Shown here one piece after another: positions 57,542-64,000 of a stretch of 64,000 nt of DNA; within the stretch, counting starts at the first letter, position 1, and each line of letters starts with the position of its first letter. The position numbers and the translations under genes are program-made. This stretch comes from JAOUGY01 sp963785075. GTDB lineage: Bacteria > Actinomycetota > Acidimicrobiia > Spongiisociales > ZC4RG35. The stretch covers positions 682,001 to 746,000 of the forward strand of contig CAWATW010000004.1 of the NCBI GenBank assembly GCA_963785075.1, in the 5' to 3' direction. The notes beneath the pieces are model-generated. The model saw only the letters and a program-made list of their open reading frames with translations. It was not told the DNA's origin and made no database searches.

Positions 57542-59187
57542 CCCCGATACTTGTTGGTGATCGGAAGGCGGCGGTCGCGTCCGAAGGACTTCGTGGTGAT
57601 CTTGACGCCCGGTGCGGCCTGTCGCCGTTTGTACTCGTTGCGGTCGACGAGCGAAGCGATCCTCCTCACGAGACCTTCGTCGTACCCCTCGGCGATGATC
57701 TCGTCTTCCACCATGTCGTCTTCGATGTAACGCTCGAGCACTGCGTCGAGAAGGTCGTAGGGTGGCAGAGAGTCCGAGTCCTTCTGATCGGGTCGGAGCT
57801 CCGCGGATGGTGGCTTCTCGATGGTCTCCCACGGGATGATCTCCCCGTTGCGGTTCCGCCACCGCGACAACTCGTACACGGTGGTCTTGAACACGTCCTT
57901 GAGTGCCGAGTACCCGCCTGCCATGTCTCCGTACAGGGTCGCATACCCGGCTGCCATCTCGGACTTGTTGCCGGTGGTCACCAGCATGGGGCCGAACTTG
58001 TTGGAGACCGCCATGAGCGTGGCACCCCGGATCCGCGCCTGGAGGTTCTCCTCGGCGACTCCGAACTCGGTGCCGGAGAACAACTCCTCGAGTGTCCCGA
58101 GATAGGCCGAGAACACCGATTCGATGGGAACGACATCGAACCGAATACCGAGGTTCTCGGCGAGCGCCCGCGAATCCGAGACGGAGCCATCCGACGAGAA
58201 TCTGGTCGGCATGGAGATGCCCCACACGTTGTCCGGACCGAGTGCGTCGGTTGCGATGACCGCCGTGAGCGCGGAATCGATCCCGCCCGACAAGCCGACC
58301 ACCACCGACGTGAATCCGTTCTTCCTCACGTAATCGCGCACTCCGGTCTCGAGCGCCCGGTAGATCTCGTGGACCGGATCCAGCAAGGGTGTCACAGACC
58401 CTTCGGACACGGGCTCTCCCTTCAGCGGGACATCGACCACGAACCGGTCTTCGATGAACTGGGGGGATCGGTGGATGATGGTTCCATCGGCTGCGACCAC
58501 CACACTCGCTCCGTCGAACACCAGCTCGTCCTGGCCACCGACGAGATTGAGGTAGACGAGTGGCGTACCCATCGTCGTCGCTCGTGCAGTCAGCATCTCT
58601 TCACGGGCTGACGCCTTGCCCCGGTGGAATGGTGAGCCGTTGACATTCAGGAGGATCTTGGCGCCGGCCTCTGCCTGGGCGATGGGCGGACCGTCGGGCA
58701 ACCAGATGTCTTCACAGATCGAGACGCCCACCGGCACCCCGTTCACGTGCCACAGGCGATCGGGCTCCTGACCTTGGGCGAAATAGCGGTCCTCGTCGAA
58801 CACGCCGTAGTTGGGCAGCAATACCTTGTGATAGGTACCGAGGATCTCACCTCCTTCGACGACGGCGACTGCGTTCGCCACTCGCCGATCGACGGCGTCG
58901 CCCGAGCCCCGGTGGTTGTTGCTCGCGTGGTCGACGAATCCGACGACGGTCGTACAGCGTTGTGATCGACGGGCGATCCGCCTGACGACTTCCCGATTGT
59001 CGTCGACGAAACCAGGGCGCAGCACGAGGTCCTCGGGCGGGTATCCGGTTACTGCCAGTTCGGGAAGCAGGAGCACGTCTGCACCTTCGGTCTCCGCCCA
59101 ATCCATGGCTTCGATGATCTTGGTCTCGTTGCCGGCGAGGTCACCCACCACGAGATCGATCTGCGCTCCCGCCACACGTACCGGCAT
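57538..59187 (-). CDS. nadE: NAD+ synthase, glutamine-hydrolysing
   Basis: 549 aa with an N-terminal carbon-nitrogen hydrolase glutaminase (about 1-270): LLLPELAVTGYPPEDLVLRP (catalytic Glu), TYHKVLLPNYGVFDE (Lys) and GVSICEDIWLPDGPP (nucleophile Cys). The C-terminal synthetase has VVVGLSGGIDSALTAVIATD (ATP-binding SGGxDS) and LVTTGNKSEMAAGYATLYGD, ending PGVKITTKSFGRDRRLPITN. It amidates NaAD to NAD+ using glutamine. ATG 59187 is 7 nt after a TATCTT box (minus strand 59195-59200). Confidence 0.95.
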   Translation of the reverse strand: MPVRVAGAQIDLVVGDLAGNETKIIEAMDWAETEGADVLLLPELAVTGYPPEDLVLRPGFVDDNREVVRRIARRSQRCTTVVGFVDHASNNHRGSGDAVDRRVANAVAVVEGGEILGTYHKVLLPNYGVFDEDRYFAQGQEPDRLWHVNGVPVGVSICEDIWLPDGPPIAQAEAGAKILLNVNGSPFHRGKASAREEMLTARATTMGTPLVYLNLVGGQDELVFDGASVVVAADGTIIHRSPQFIEDRFVVDVPLKGEPVSEGSVTPLLDPVHEIYRALETGVRDYVRKNGFTSVVVGLSGGIDSALTAVIATDALGPDNVWGISMPTRFSSDGSVSDSRALAENLGIRFDVVPIESVFSAYLGTLEELFSGTEFGVAEENLQARIRGATLMAVSNKFGPMLVTTGNKSEMAAGYATLYGDMAGGYSALKDVFKTTVYELSRWRNRNGEIIPWETIEKPPSAELRPDQKDSDSLPPYDLLDAVLERYIEDDMVEDEIIAEGYDEGLVRRIASLVDRNEYKRRQAAPGVKITTKSFGRDRRLPITNKYRG

Positions 59188-59194
59188 GGGGATG

Positions 59195-59200
59195 AAGATA
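59195..59200 (-). promoter_or_regulatory. -10 box TATCTT of nadE
   Basis: TATCTT, 7 nt, ATG 59187. It excludes the long upstream open frame that would extend nadE to 59622 through the divergent gene. Confidence 0.55.
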
Positions 59201-59256
59201 GCGCCCACGGAGGGCTCCGATCGCACACATCGCTTGCGACTCGATACCCTGAGGAA

Positions 59257-59553
59257 ATGGACATCGCGCGTGCCTGTGCGATCGGTTTGATGGTGGTGGG
59301 TGTCGCCACGGCCGTCCATATCGCGTTGCGCTGGATGGGTCGAAGGGGATGGGTGTTCTACGGATCTGAACCCACGACCCCCATAGGCGTCCGCTCGGCG
59401 ATGGCGCTGATGGAGTTCGAGACGCTCGTGAACCCGGCCGTGGAGCACGTGCTCGAGTACCGACGCCACGGGGATCAGTGGGTGCAGGAGAACGGCCTCG
59501 ACGACGACGGGGACGACACCGGCGAATTGCCACCCCTGGAACTCCACAGGTGA
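59257..59553 (+). CDS. single-pass membrane hypothetical protein
   Basis: 98 aa: one N-terminal TM (CAIGLMVVGVATAVHIALRW), then a hydrophilic domain with MEFETLVNPAVEHVLEYRRH and an acidic tail (DDDGDDTGELPPLELHR). TACCCT (59245-59250) ends 6 nt before the ATG, although GAGGAA between them could also act as an SD. Unknown function; divergent from nadE. Confidence 0.7.
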   Translation: MDIARACAIGLMVVGVATAVHIALRWMGRRGWVFYGSEPTTPIGVRSAMALMEFETLVNPAVEHVLEYRRHGDQWVQENGLDDDGDDTGELPPLELHR

Positions 59554-59571
59554 CGGCGGATGGCAGCCATG

Positions 59572-59577
59572 TAGCCT
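59572..59577 (+). promoter_or_regulatory. -10 box TAGCCT of the M20 amidohydrolase gene
   Basis: TAGCCT, 7 nt, ATG 59585. The in-frame GTG at 59579 would leave only 1 nt after the box. Confidence 0.55.
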
Positions 59578-59584
59578 GGTGCGG

Positions 59585-60772
59585 ATGACTTCCGCCGGCT
59601 CGATCCGAGACCTCGTCACCAAAGTGGTACCCGAGGCACTCGACGTGCGCCGCGCTCTCCACCGTCATCCCGAGCTCTCCGGGGAGGAATACCACACGAC
59701 CGAGCTGCTCGCCGAGCGTCTTCGAGGGTCCGGTCTCACCCCCCGCCTGCGGACGCCTCGGACGGGGTTGTACGTAGACATCGGCTCCGGCGACCGCGCG
59801 GTCGCCTTTCGCGCCGACATCGATGCCTTGCCGATCCACGAGCCGACCGGGCTCAACTTCACATCCGAAGTCCCCGGAGTCATGCACGCCTGCGGTCACG
59901 ACGCCCACAGCGCGATCGGGCTCGGGGTCGCCCAGGTACTCAACGCCGTTGGCAACGAGCTGCCCGGCCGGGTCCGCGTCATCTTCCAGCCTGCAGAAGA
60001 GACCTTCCCCGGCGGCGCCTACGACCTCGTCCGGGAAGGGATCATGGACGGAATCGGATCGATCCTGGCGTATCACGTCGATCCTGGACTCGACACCGGT
60101 CGGATCGGCTTCAAACGCGGGGCGATCACCAGCTCGGCGGACCGCTTCTACATCACGCTCGAAGGCCCCGGTGGGCACACGGCCAGACCACACCAGACGG
60201 TCGACCTCCTCTACGCCGTGGGACTGGTGCTCACCCAGATACCGGCTCTGCTCGACCGGATGATCGACGCCCGGTCGCCGGTGGCCATCGTCTTCGGCCG
60301 CGCCCAGGCCGGCACGGCGGACAACGTCATCCCGACCCACGCCGAGCTGTCTGGAACCCTGCGCACCGCCGATCGCCAGGTCTGGGAAGAGGTCCCTTCA
60401 CTTCTGGAGCAACTGGTGCGCGACATCACTGCCCCGTTGGGCGCCAAGGTGCTTTTCCACTACCAGCGCGGCATCCCTCCCGTCATGAACACCCCTGCGG
60501 TGATCGGGGTGCTCGAACGCGCCATCGCCGAGGAGTTGGGCGCCGACACGGTGGCGGGGACCTTCGTGAGCATGGGCGCCGAGGACTTCGCCCGCTACCT
60601 GGACGAAGCACCGGGGGCACTCCTCCGCTTGGGCTGCCGCGAGGGAACTGGGCGAAGCGACTTGCATTCGGCCGGCTTTCGCCTCGATGAAGGATGCATC
60701 GAGTTCGGGATACGAGCCGCCGTTACAGGGCTGCTCGCCATGTTCGACCATCAGCCGCCACGGGCCACCTGA
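59585..60772 (+). CDS. M20D-family amidohydrolase (hippurate hydrolase-like)
   Basis: 395 aa. ALHRHPELSGEEYHTTELLA, GVMHACGHDAHSAIGLGVAQ (first zinc/manganese ligands), VIFQPAEETFPGGAYDLVRE (Glu pair) and SMGAEDFARYLDEAPGALLR match the M20D group that removes acyl chains from N-acyl amino acids. A dimerisation domain (about 185-295) lies between the two metal-site halves: EGPGGHTARPHQTVDLLYAV, THAELSGTLRTADRQVWEEV. Physiological substrate unknown. Confidence 0.92.
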   Translation: MTSAGSIRDLVTKVVPEALDVRRALHRHPELSGEEYHTTELLAERLRGSGLTPRLRTPRTGLYVDIGSGDRAVAFRADIDALPIHEPTGLNFTSEVPGVMHACGHDAHSAIGLGVAQVLNAVGNELPGRVRVIFQPAEETFPGGAYDLVREGIMDGIGSILAYHVDPGLDTGRIGFKRGAITSSADRFYITLEGPGGHTARPHQTVDLLYAVGLVLTQIPALLDRMIDARSPVAIVFGRAQAGTADNVIPTHAELSGTLRTADRQVWEEVPSLLEQLVRDITAPLGAKVLFHYQRGIPPVMNTPAVIGVLERAIAEELGADTVAGTFVSMGAEDFARYLDEAPGALLRLGCREGTGRSDLHSAGFRLDEGCIEFGIRAAVTGLLAMFDHQPPRAT

Positions 60773-60815
60773 CCGTTGACAGCACGATCGAGGGACTAGA
60801 CGGCGGTCGGCGAGT

Positions 60816-62132
60816 GTGCTCAATACTCGGGCCCGGGCTGCCGATGACATCGACGTGCCCGCACCCACCCAGCCCCTCGTCGATTCGGAACGCGTACGGG
60901 TGCCCTTCATGCTCGCCCACATCCTCGCCTACACGGGCGGGGTGGCGATGTTCGTTGGGACGCTCGACGGCTTCATGTCCGTCGCTTCGATGCTGGTCAT
61001 GGGCTACCTGGCGATCGCGGTCCTCGCGCTCGTAGCGCTCTTCACACGTTCCGCTCCGCTCGGAGCCTTCCTCATTGCGGACGCGATCACCGTGCCTCTC
61101 ATCCCGTTGTTGACGGGCCAGCATCCTGCGAGCGTCCATGTGACGATGCTCGTGCTCGTGCTGGCTGCCGCCTCGATGGCGCGCTATCGCGTCGTGGTCT
61201 TCATCGGTGTGATCGAAGTCCTGGGTTTCGCAGCAGGAGTGGCCACGCAGGGCGCCGAGCCACTCGCAGCAATGCCCGCGGCGCAGATCGAGCGATCCGA
61301 GCTGGGCGGGATGGTCATCGGGGCGGCGGTCGGCGTGATAGCGATCATCGTGCTGGCGAGCCTGTTGCGGACGAGCCTCGCAACCCAGGCGGCAGCTCTT
61401 GCCGCCCAGCAGCGGACCAATGCCTTGCAGCAGCGGTTCGTTTCCATGGTGAGCCACGAGCTCCGCACTCCGCTCACCAGCATCCGTGGGTTCGCCGAGG
61501 TCCTCACAACAGACCGGGACGCGCTGACGGATCTCGAGCGTGCGGAGTTCACGGAGGCCATCGCCCAGCAGTCCGTTCACCTGTCCCGATTGGTCGACGA
61601 CGTCTTGGTCGTGGTGCGCATCGACGCCGCTCGACTCTCTGTGGAACGAGAACCGGTGGACCTCGCCGGCACGATCTATGCCGCCCAGAGCATGATCGCC
61701 GTGCCGGAGTCGAAGCGGGTAGAGACCGGTTCGGTGACGACGTTGCCCGTGCTCGCCGACCGCGATCGGCTGGTCCAAGTGGTGCGCAATCTCATCGAGA
61801 ACGGCATGAAATACGGCGGCGACCTGGTTCGTGTACACGCCGCATCGGCCGGGACGAGCGTCCGCCTGGTGGTCGAAGACGACGGACCCGGCATTCCCGA
61901 GAACCTCGTCGAGGACGTATTCGACGAGTTCGTCCAGGTGGGTCGGCCCGCCGAGCGGGCCGCGTCAGGGTTCGGTCTGGGCCTGCCCATCGCCCGCCGG
62001 CTCGTGCAGGCGATGGATGGCCGGATCTGGGCTGAGCGTTCAGAGCTCGGCGGCGCATCCTTCGTCGTCGATCTCCCAGTCGCCGGCGCGGGCGTCGATC
62101 GCGTGTCCGACGCCACCAGCCCTCCCGTTTGA
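60816..62132 (+). CDS. orphan sensor histidine kinase
   Basis: 438 aa. Six TM helices (about 32-185) form an intramembrane or short-loop sensor. The kinase half has FVSMVSHELRTPLTSIRGFA (phospho-acceptor His), VVRNLIENGMKYGGDLVRVH (N box), LVVEDDGPGIPENLVEDVFD (G1) and ASGFGLGLPIARRLVQAMDG (G2). No response regulator is encoded nearby, so the partner must be elsewhere. GTG 60816 is used; ATG 60909 at the start of TM1 is an alternative. Ends 2 bp from the tyrA stop. Confidence 0.88.
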   Translation: MLNTRARAADDIDVPAPTQPLVDSERVRVPFMLAHILAYTGGVAMFVGTLDGFMSVASMLVMGYLAIAVLALVALFTRSAPLGAFLIADAITVPLIPLLTGQHPASVHVTMLVLVLAAASMARYRVVVFIGVIEVLGFAAGVATQGAEPLAAMPAAQIERSELGGMVIGAAVGVIAIIVLASLLRTSLATQAAALAAQQRTNALQQRFVSMVSHELRTPLTSIRGFAEVLTTDRDALTDLERAEFTEAIAQQSVHLSRLVDDVLVVVRIDAARLSVEREPVDLAGTIYAAQSMIAVPESKRVETGSVTTLPVLADRDRLVQVVRNLIENGMKYGGDLVRVHAASAGTSVRLVVEDDGPGIPENLVEDVFDEFVQVGRPAERAASGFGLGLPIARRLVQAMDGRIWAERSELGGASFVVDLPVAGAGVDRVSDATSPPV

Positions 62133-62134
62133 CG

Positions 62135-63160
62135 TCACCCGACGACGGTGAACTTCTCTTCGACGAGCGCTTCTCGGAGACGTTCCGACTCGCCCGCCCG
62201 CACGGACAACGTGAGGACGCCGCCACCGCCGTGTACCGAGTGACGGAGTTGGAGGTCCCGCAAGTCCACCCCACTCAGCGAGAGCGCCAGACCGACGCGT
62301 GCCATCTCCCCAGGCCGGTCTTCGAGCACCATCGAGACGGTTTCGACCGGGGCCGCCATGGCCGCCCGGATCACCTGCGCCCTCCGCAGGCGTTCGTCGA
62401 GAACCACACGATCTGACCGCTCGACCGCGTCTGCCATGGCCTCGAGCGAATGCGCCAGCCTGCGAAGTGATGTCGACACCGCCGATCTGTTTGCGGTGAG
62501 AACATCCACCCACCAGCCCGGATCCGACAGTGCCACGCGGGTGAGGTCCCTGAACCCGCCGGCGGCCAGGTCGAGTGCACCGGGCTGGCTCGCCACCGCC
62601 TCCACCAGCGCCGCAGCCGTCACGTGTGGGAGGTGCGATGCCGCCGACACGGACACGTCGTGATCCTCGGCTCTCATCCGCACCGGATTGGCACCGAGGC
62701 TCGACACGATCTCCGATACGCGATCGAGCGCCTCCGGCGTTGCCCCGTCGGTGGTCAGCACCCAGGTGGCACCGCGAAACATCGACCCTGACGCGCCTTG
62801 CGGCCCCGAGGTCTCGCGGCCTGCCATCGGGTGACCACCCACGAATCCACTCAGGTGTCGTCCCGCCTCCACCACCGGCTGCTTGACACCCGCAACATCG
62901 GTGGTCAGCGCGTCGGTGTCGAGTTGCCCGAGGGCGTGGACGATGGAGGCCACCGGGCCGGCGAGCACGATGAGATCGGCACCGTTGGCTGCATCGTTGC
63001 GGCTGGTCGCCGCCTCGTCGAAGGCGTCGATCGCCTCTGCACCGGCCAGCGCACCAGGGTCGGGATCCCAGGCTCGCACGTGCCAGCCGGCGCCACGCAG
63101 GGCGATACCGATCGAAGCTCCGATGAGTCCGGTACCGAGGACTGCGGCGGAGCGGCTCAC
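62135..63160 (-). CDS. tyrA: prephenate dehydrogenase with ACT-like C-terminus
   Basis: 341 aa. NAD-binding AAVLGTGLIGASIGIALRGA, then LIVLAGPVASIVHALGQL, TDVAGVKQPVVEAGRHL, GFVGGHPMAGRETSGPQGAS (catalytic His region) and SAASHLPHVTAAALVEAVAS. The last ~75 residues resemble an ACT regulatory domain (MVLEDRPGEMARVGLALSLS). It converts prephenate to 4-hydroxyphenylpyruvate in tyrosine synthesis. GTG 63160 start. Convergent with the kinase gene. Confidence 0.9.
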   Translation of the reverse strand: MSRSAAVLGTGLIGASIGIALRGAGWHVRAWDPDPGALAGAEAIDAFDEAATSRNDAANGADLIVLAGPVASIVHALGQLDTDALTTDVAGVKQPVVEAGRHLSGFVGGHPMAGRETSGPQGASGSMFRGATWVLTTDGATPEALDRVSEIVSSLGANPVRMRAEDHDVSVSAASHLPHVTAAALVEAVASQPGALDLAAGGFRDLTRVALSDPGWWVDVLTANRSAVSTSLRRLAHSLEAMADAVERSDRVVLDERLRRAQVIRAAMAAPVETVSMVLEDRPGEMARVGLALSLSGVDLRDLQLRHSVHGGGGVLTLSVRAGESERLREALVEEKFTVVG

Positions 63161-63278
63161 TCGGCGCCTCCGCCGGGTCCGGGCGGCGGAACCGAGGTCC
63201 GGGCTCCCGGTGCTGGGCTACTTCGATGACTCCGCGGGGGCATGGGGCTCAGATGATAGAGGCCGTCGGGATGGCCGA

Positions 63279-63284
63279 TACAGT
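63279..63284 (+). promoter_or_regulatory. -10 box TACAGT of the VIT1-type transporter
   Basis: TACAGT, 7 nt, ATG 63292; the same hexamer and spacing as azlC. Confidence 0.5.
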
Positions 63285-63291
63285 TGCGGGA

Positions 63292-64000
63292 ATGAGCGAC
63301 ACGACTGCACCCCTGTACGAGCCTCACATCGGAGAGACGCGGCAGTACTGGCGCGACATCGTTCTGGGCGTGAACGACGGATTGGTCTCGATGGTATTGC
63401 TGGTGGCCGGGGTGGTCGGCGGCGGTCTCAACAGCCCCCAGGTGCTGCTGACCGGAGTTGCAGGAGCCATCGCCGGGGCAGTCAGCATGGCTGCAGGTGA
63501 GTACCTGGCCACCAAGAGCCAGGACGAGGTCCTCGAGGCGGAGCTCACGCTCGAGCGCGACCACATCGAGCATCATCGAGAGGCCGAGATCGACCAGCTT
63601 CGAGAGATGTTCGCCAACATGGGGGTCGCCGCAGAAGACCTCGACGGCGTCGTCGCAGCGTTCGACCGGTCGGATGATGCGCTCTTGAACGCGATGAAAG
63701 CCCTCGAGTTCGGTGTCGTCGACAGCGAACGCCGCTCGCCGTACAAAGCAATGCTGTACTCGGGAGTGCTGTTCCTCCTCGGTTCACTTCCATCCGTCGT
63801 TCCGTTCTGGCTCCTCGACGACACCCACGTCGGGCTGGCGTGGGCTGCGGTTCTGGCAGCCGCAGGGCTCTTCGCGGTAGGCGTTGCGAAGGCCCGAGTG
63901 ACCCGCGGCAATCCCGTGGTGGCCGGTGCCGAGAACATGTTGATCGCAGGTGTGGGCGGCGTGGTTGCCTACGTGGTGGGCGACGTGGTGGGCGCCGGGA
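63292..64000 (+). CDS. VIT1/CCC1-family transporter (3' end outside window)
   Basis: At least 236 residues, running off the end of the window. TRQYWRDIVLGVNDGLVSMV and GVAGAIAGAVSMAAGEYLAT are typical of VIT1/CCC1 iron-manganese transporters; the hydrophilic middle (EVLEAELTLERDHIEHHREA, EIDQLREMFANMGVAAEDLD) is the metal-binding segment with Glu/His, and TM helices resume after it. It probably moves Fe2+ or Mn2+. Divergent from tyrA. Confidence 0.88.
   Translation, partial: MSDTTAPLYEPHIGETRQYWRDIVLGVNDGLVSMVLLVAGVVGGGLNSPQVLLTGVAGAIAGAVSMAAGEYLATKSQDEVLEAELTLERDHIEHHREAEIDQLREMFANMGVAAEDLDGVVAAFDRSDDALLNAMKALEFGVVDSERRSPYKAMLYSGVLFLLGSLPSVVPFWLLDDTHVGLAWAAVLAAAGLFAVGVAKARVTRGNPVVAGAENMLIAGVGGVVAYVVGDVVGAG

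Noticed and set aside
59188..59622. 145-residue N-terminal extension of nadE
   Set aside because: It runs through the divergent small membrane gene; glutaminase sequence begins at ATG 59187, behind a -10 box.
1..64000. tRNA, rRNA or CRISPR elements
   Set aside because: I looked for T-loop GTTCRA motifs with matching acceptor arms and for regularly spaced repeats; the few GTTCGA hits lie in coding genes or lack cloverleaf pairing, and the only regular repeats are the 7-bp arrays.

Overview
The window is GC-rich, densely coded chromosomal DNA that looks actinobacterial. F420-type flavin/PPOX oxidoreductases, a caa3 oxidase with actinobacterial gene order, GTGA/ATGA start-stop overlaps and very frequent leaderless promoters all point to Actinomycetota, perhaps a deep branch such as Acidimicrobiia (inference). 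No rRNA, tRNA, CRISPR array, prophage or intact insertion sequence is visible. The only mobile-element trace is a decayed IS481/IS3-type transposase fragment near 21.2 kb.

Layout. 0-11.7 kb: exonuclease III end, trmL, a MacB-like ABC exporter, a TPR-like protein, a MarR/YceI divergent pair, an MFS carrier, an esterase, fructose-bisphosphate aldolase and NhaA. 11.8-16.7 kb: zinc-ribbon protein, a heavily frameshifted ArsR-type regulator, methyltransferase, phytoene-desaturase-like oxidoreductase, GNAT and DUF2237. 16.7-21.3 kb: a 5'-3' exonuclease overlapping a divergent small gene, a mercaptopyruvate-type sulfurtransferase, an LLM flavin enzyme and the IS remnant. 21.4-28.5 kb: a polyamine uptake/catabolism locus (potA-potD-potB-potC-aldehyde dehydrogenase) facing a GntR regulator coupled to a soluble Cache-domain protein; potA carries a frameshift. 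28.7-36.7 kb: membrane-anchored sulfite-oxidase-like enzyme, AzlCD, an orphan Xre/ParS-like antitoxin, tag, GCS2-type ligase, YdcF, two F420-type enzymes and lgt. 36.7-47.9 kb: rhodanese lipoprotein, heme O synthase and the caa3 cytochrome oxidase cluster ctaC-D-E-F-G, with accessory lipoproteins and membrane proteins. 47.9-64 kb: a 25-residue microprotein, hydrolase, 2Fe-2S ferredoxin, selD with an in-frame UGA (selenocysteine), beta-CASP nuclease, greA, mgtE, M23 peptidase, nadE, aminotransferase, M20 amidohydrolase, sensor kinase, tyrA and the start of a VIT1/CCC1 transporter.

Three themes stand out. (1) More than twenty genes have a TANNNT -10 box 6-9 nt before the start codon, which implies mostly leaderless mRNAs; this also fixes many start sites. 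(2) Three intergenic regions hold degenerate tandem repeats, each with exactly 7-bp phasing but different unit sequences. (3) selD encodes its own selenocysteine, so the organism should have the SelA/SelB/SelC machinery outside this window. The GntR-Cache pair facing the polyamine operon, with a 26-bp palindrome between them, is the best candidate for an under-described regulatory system.
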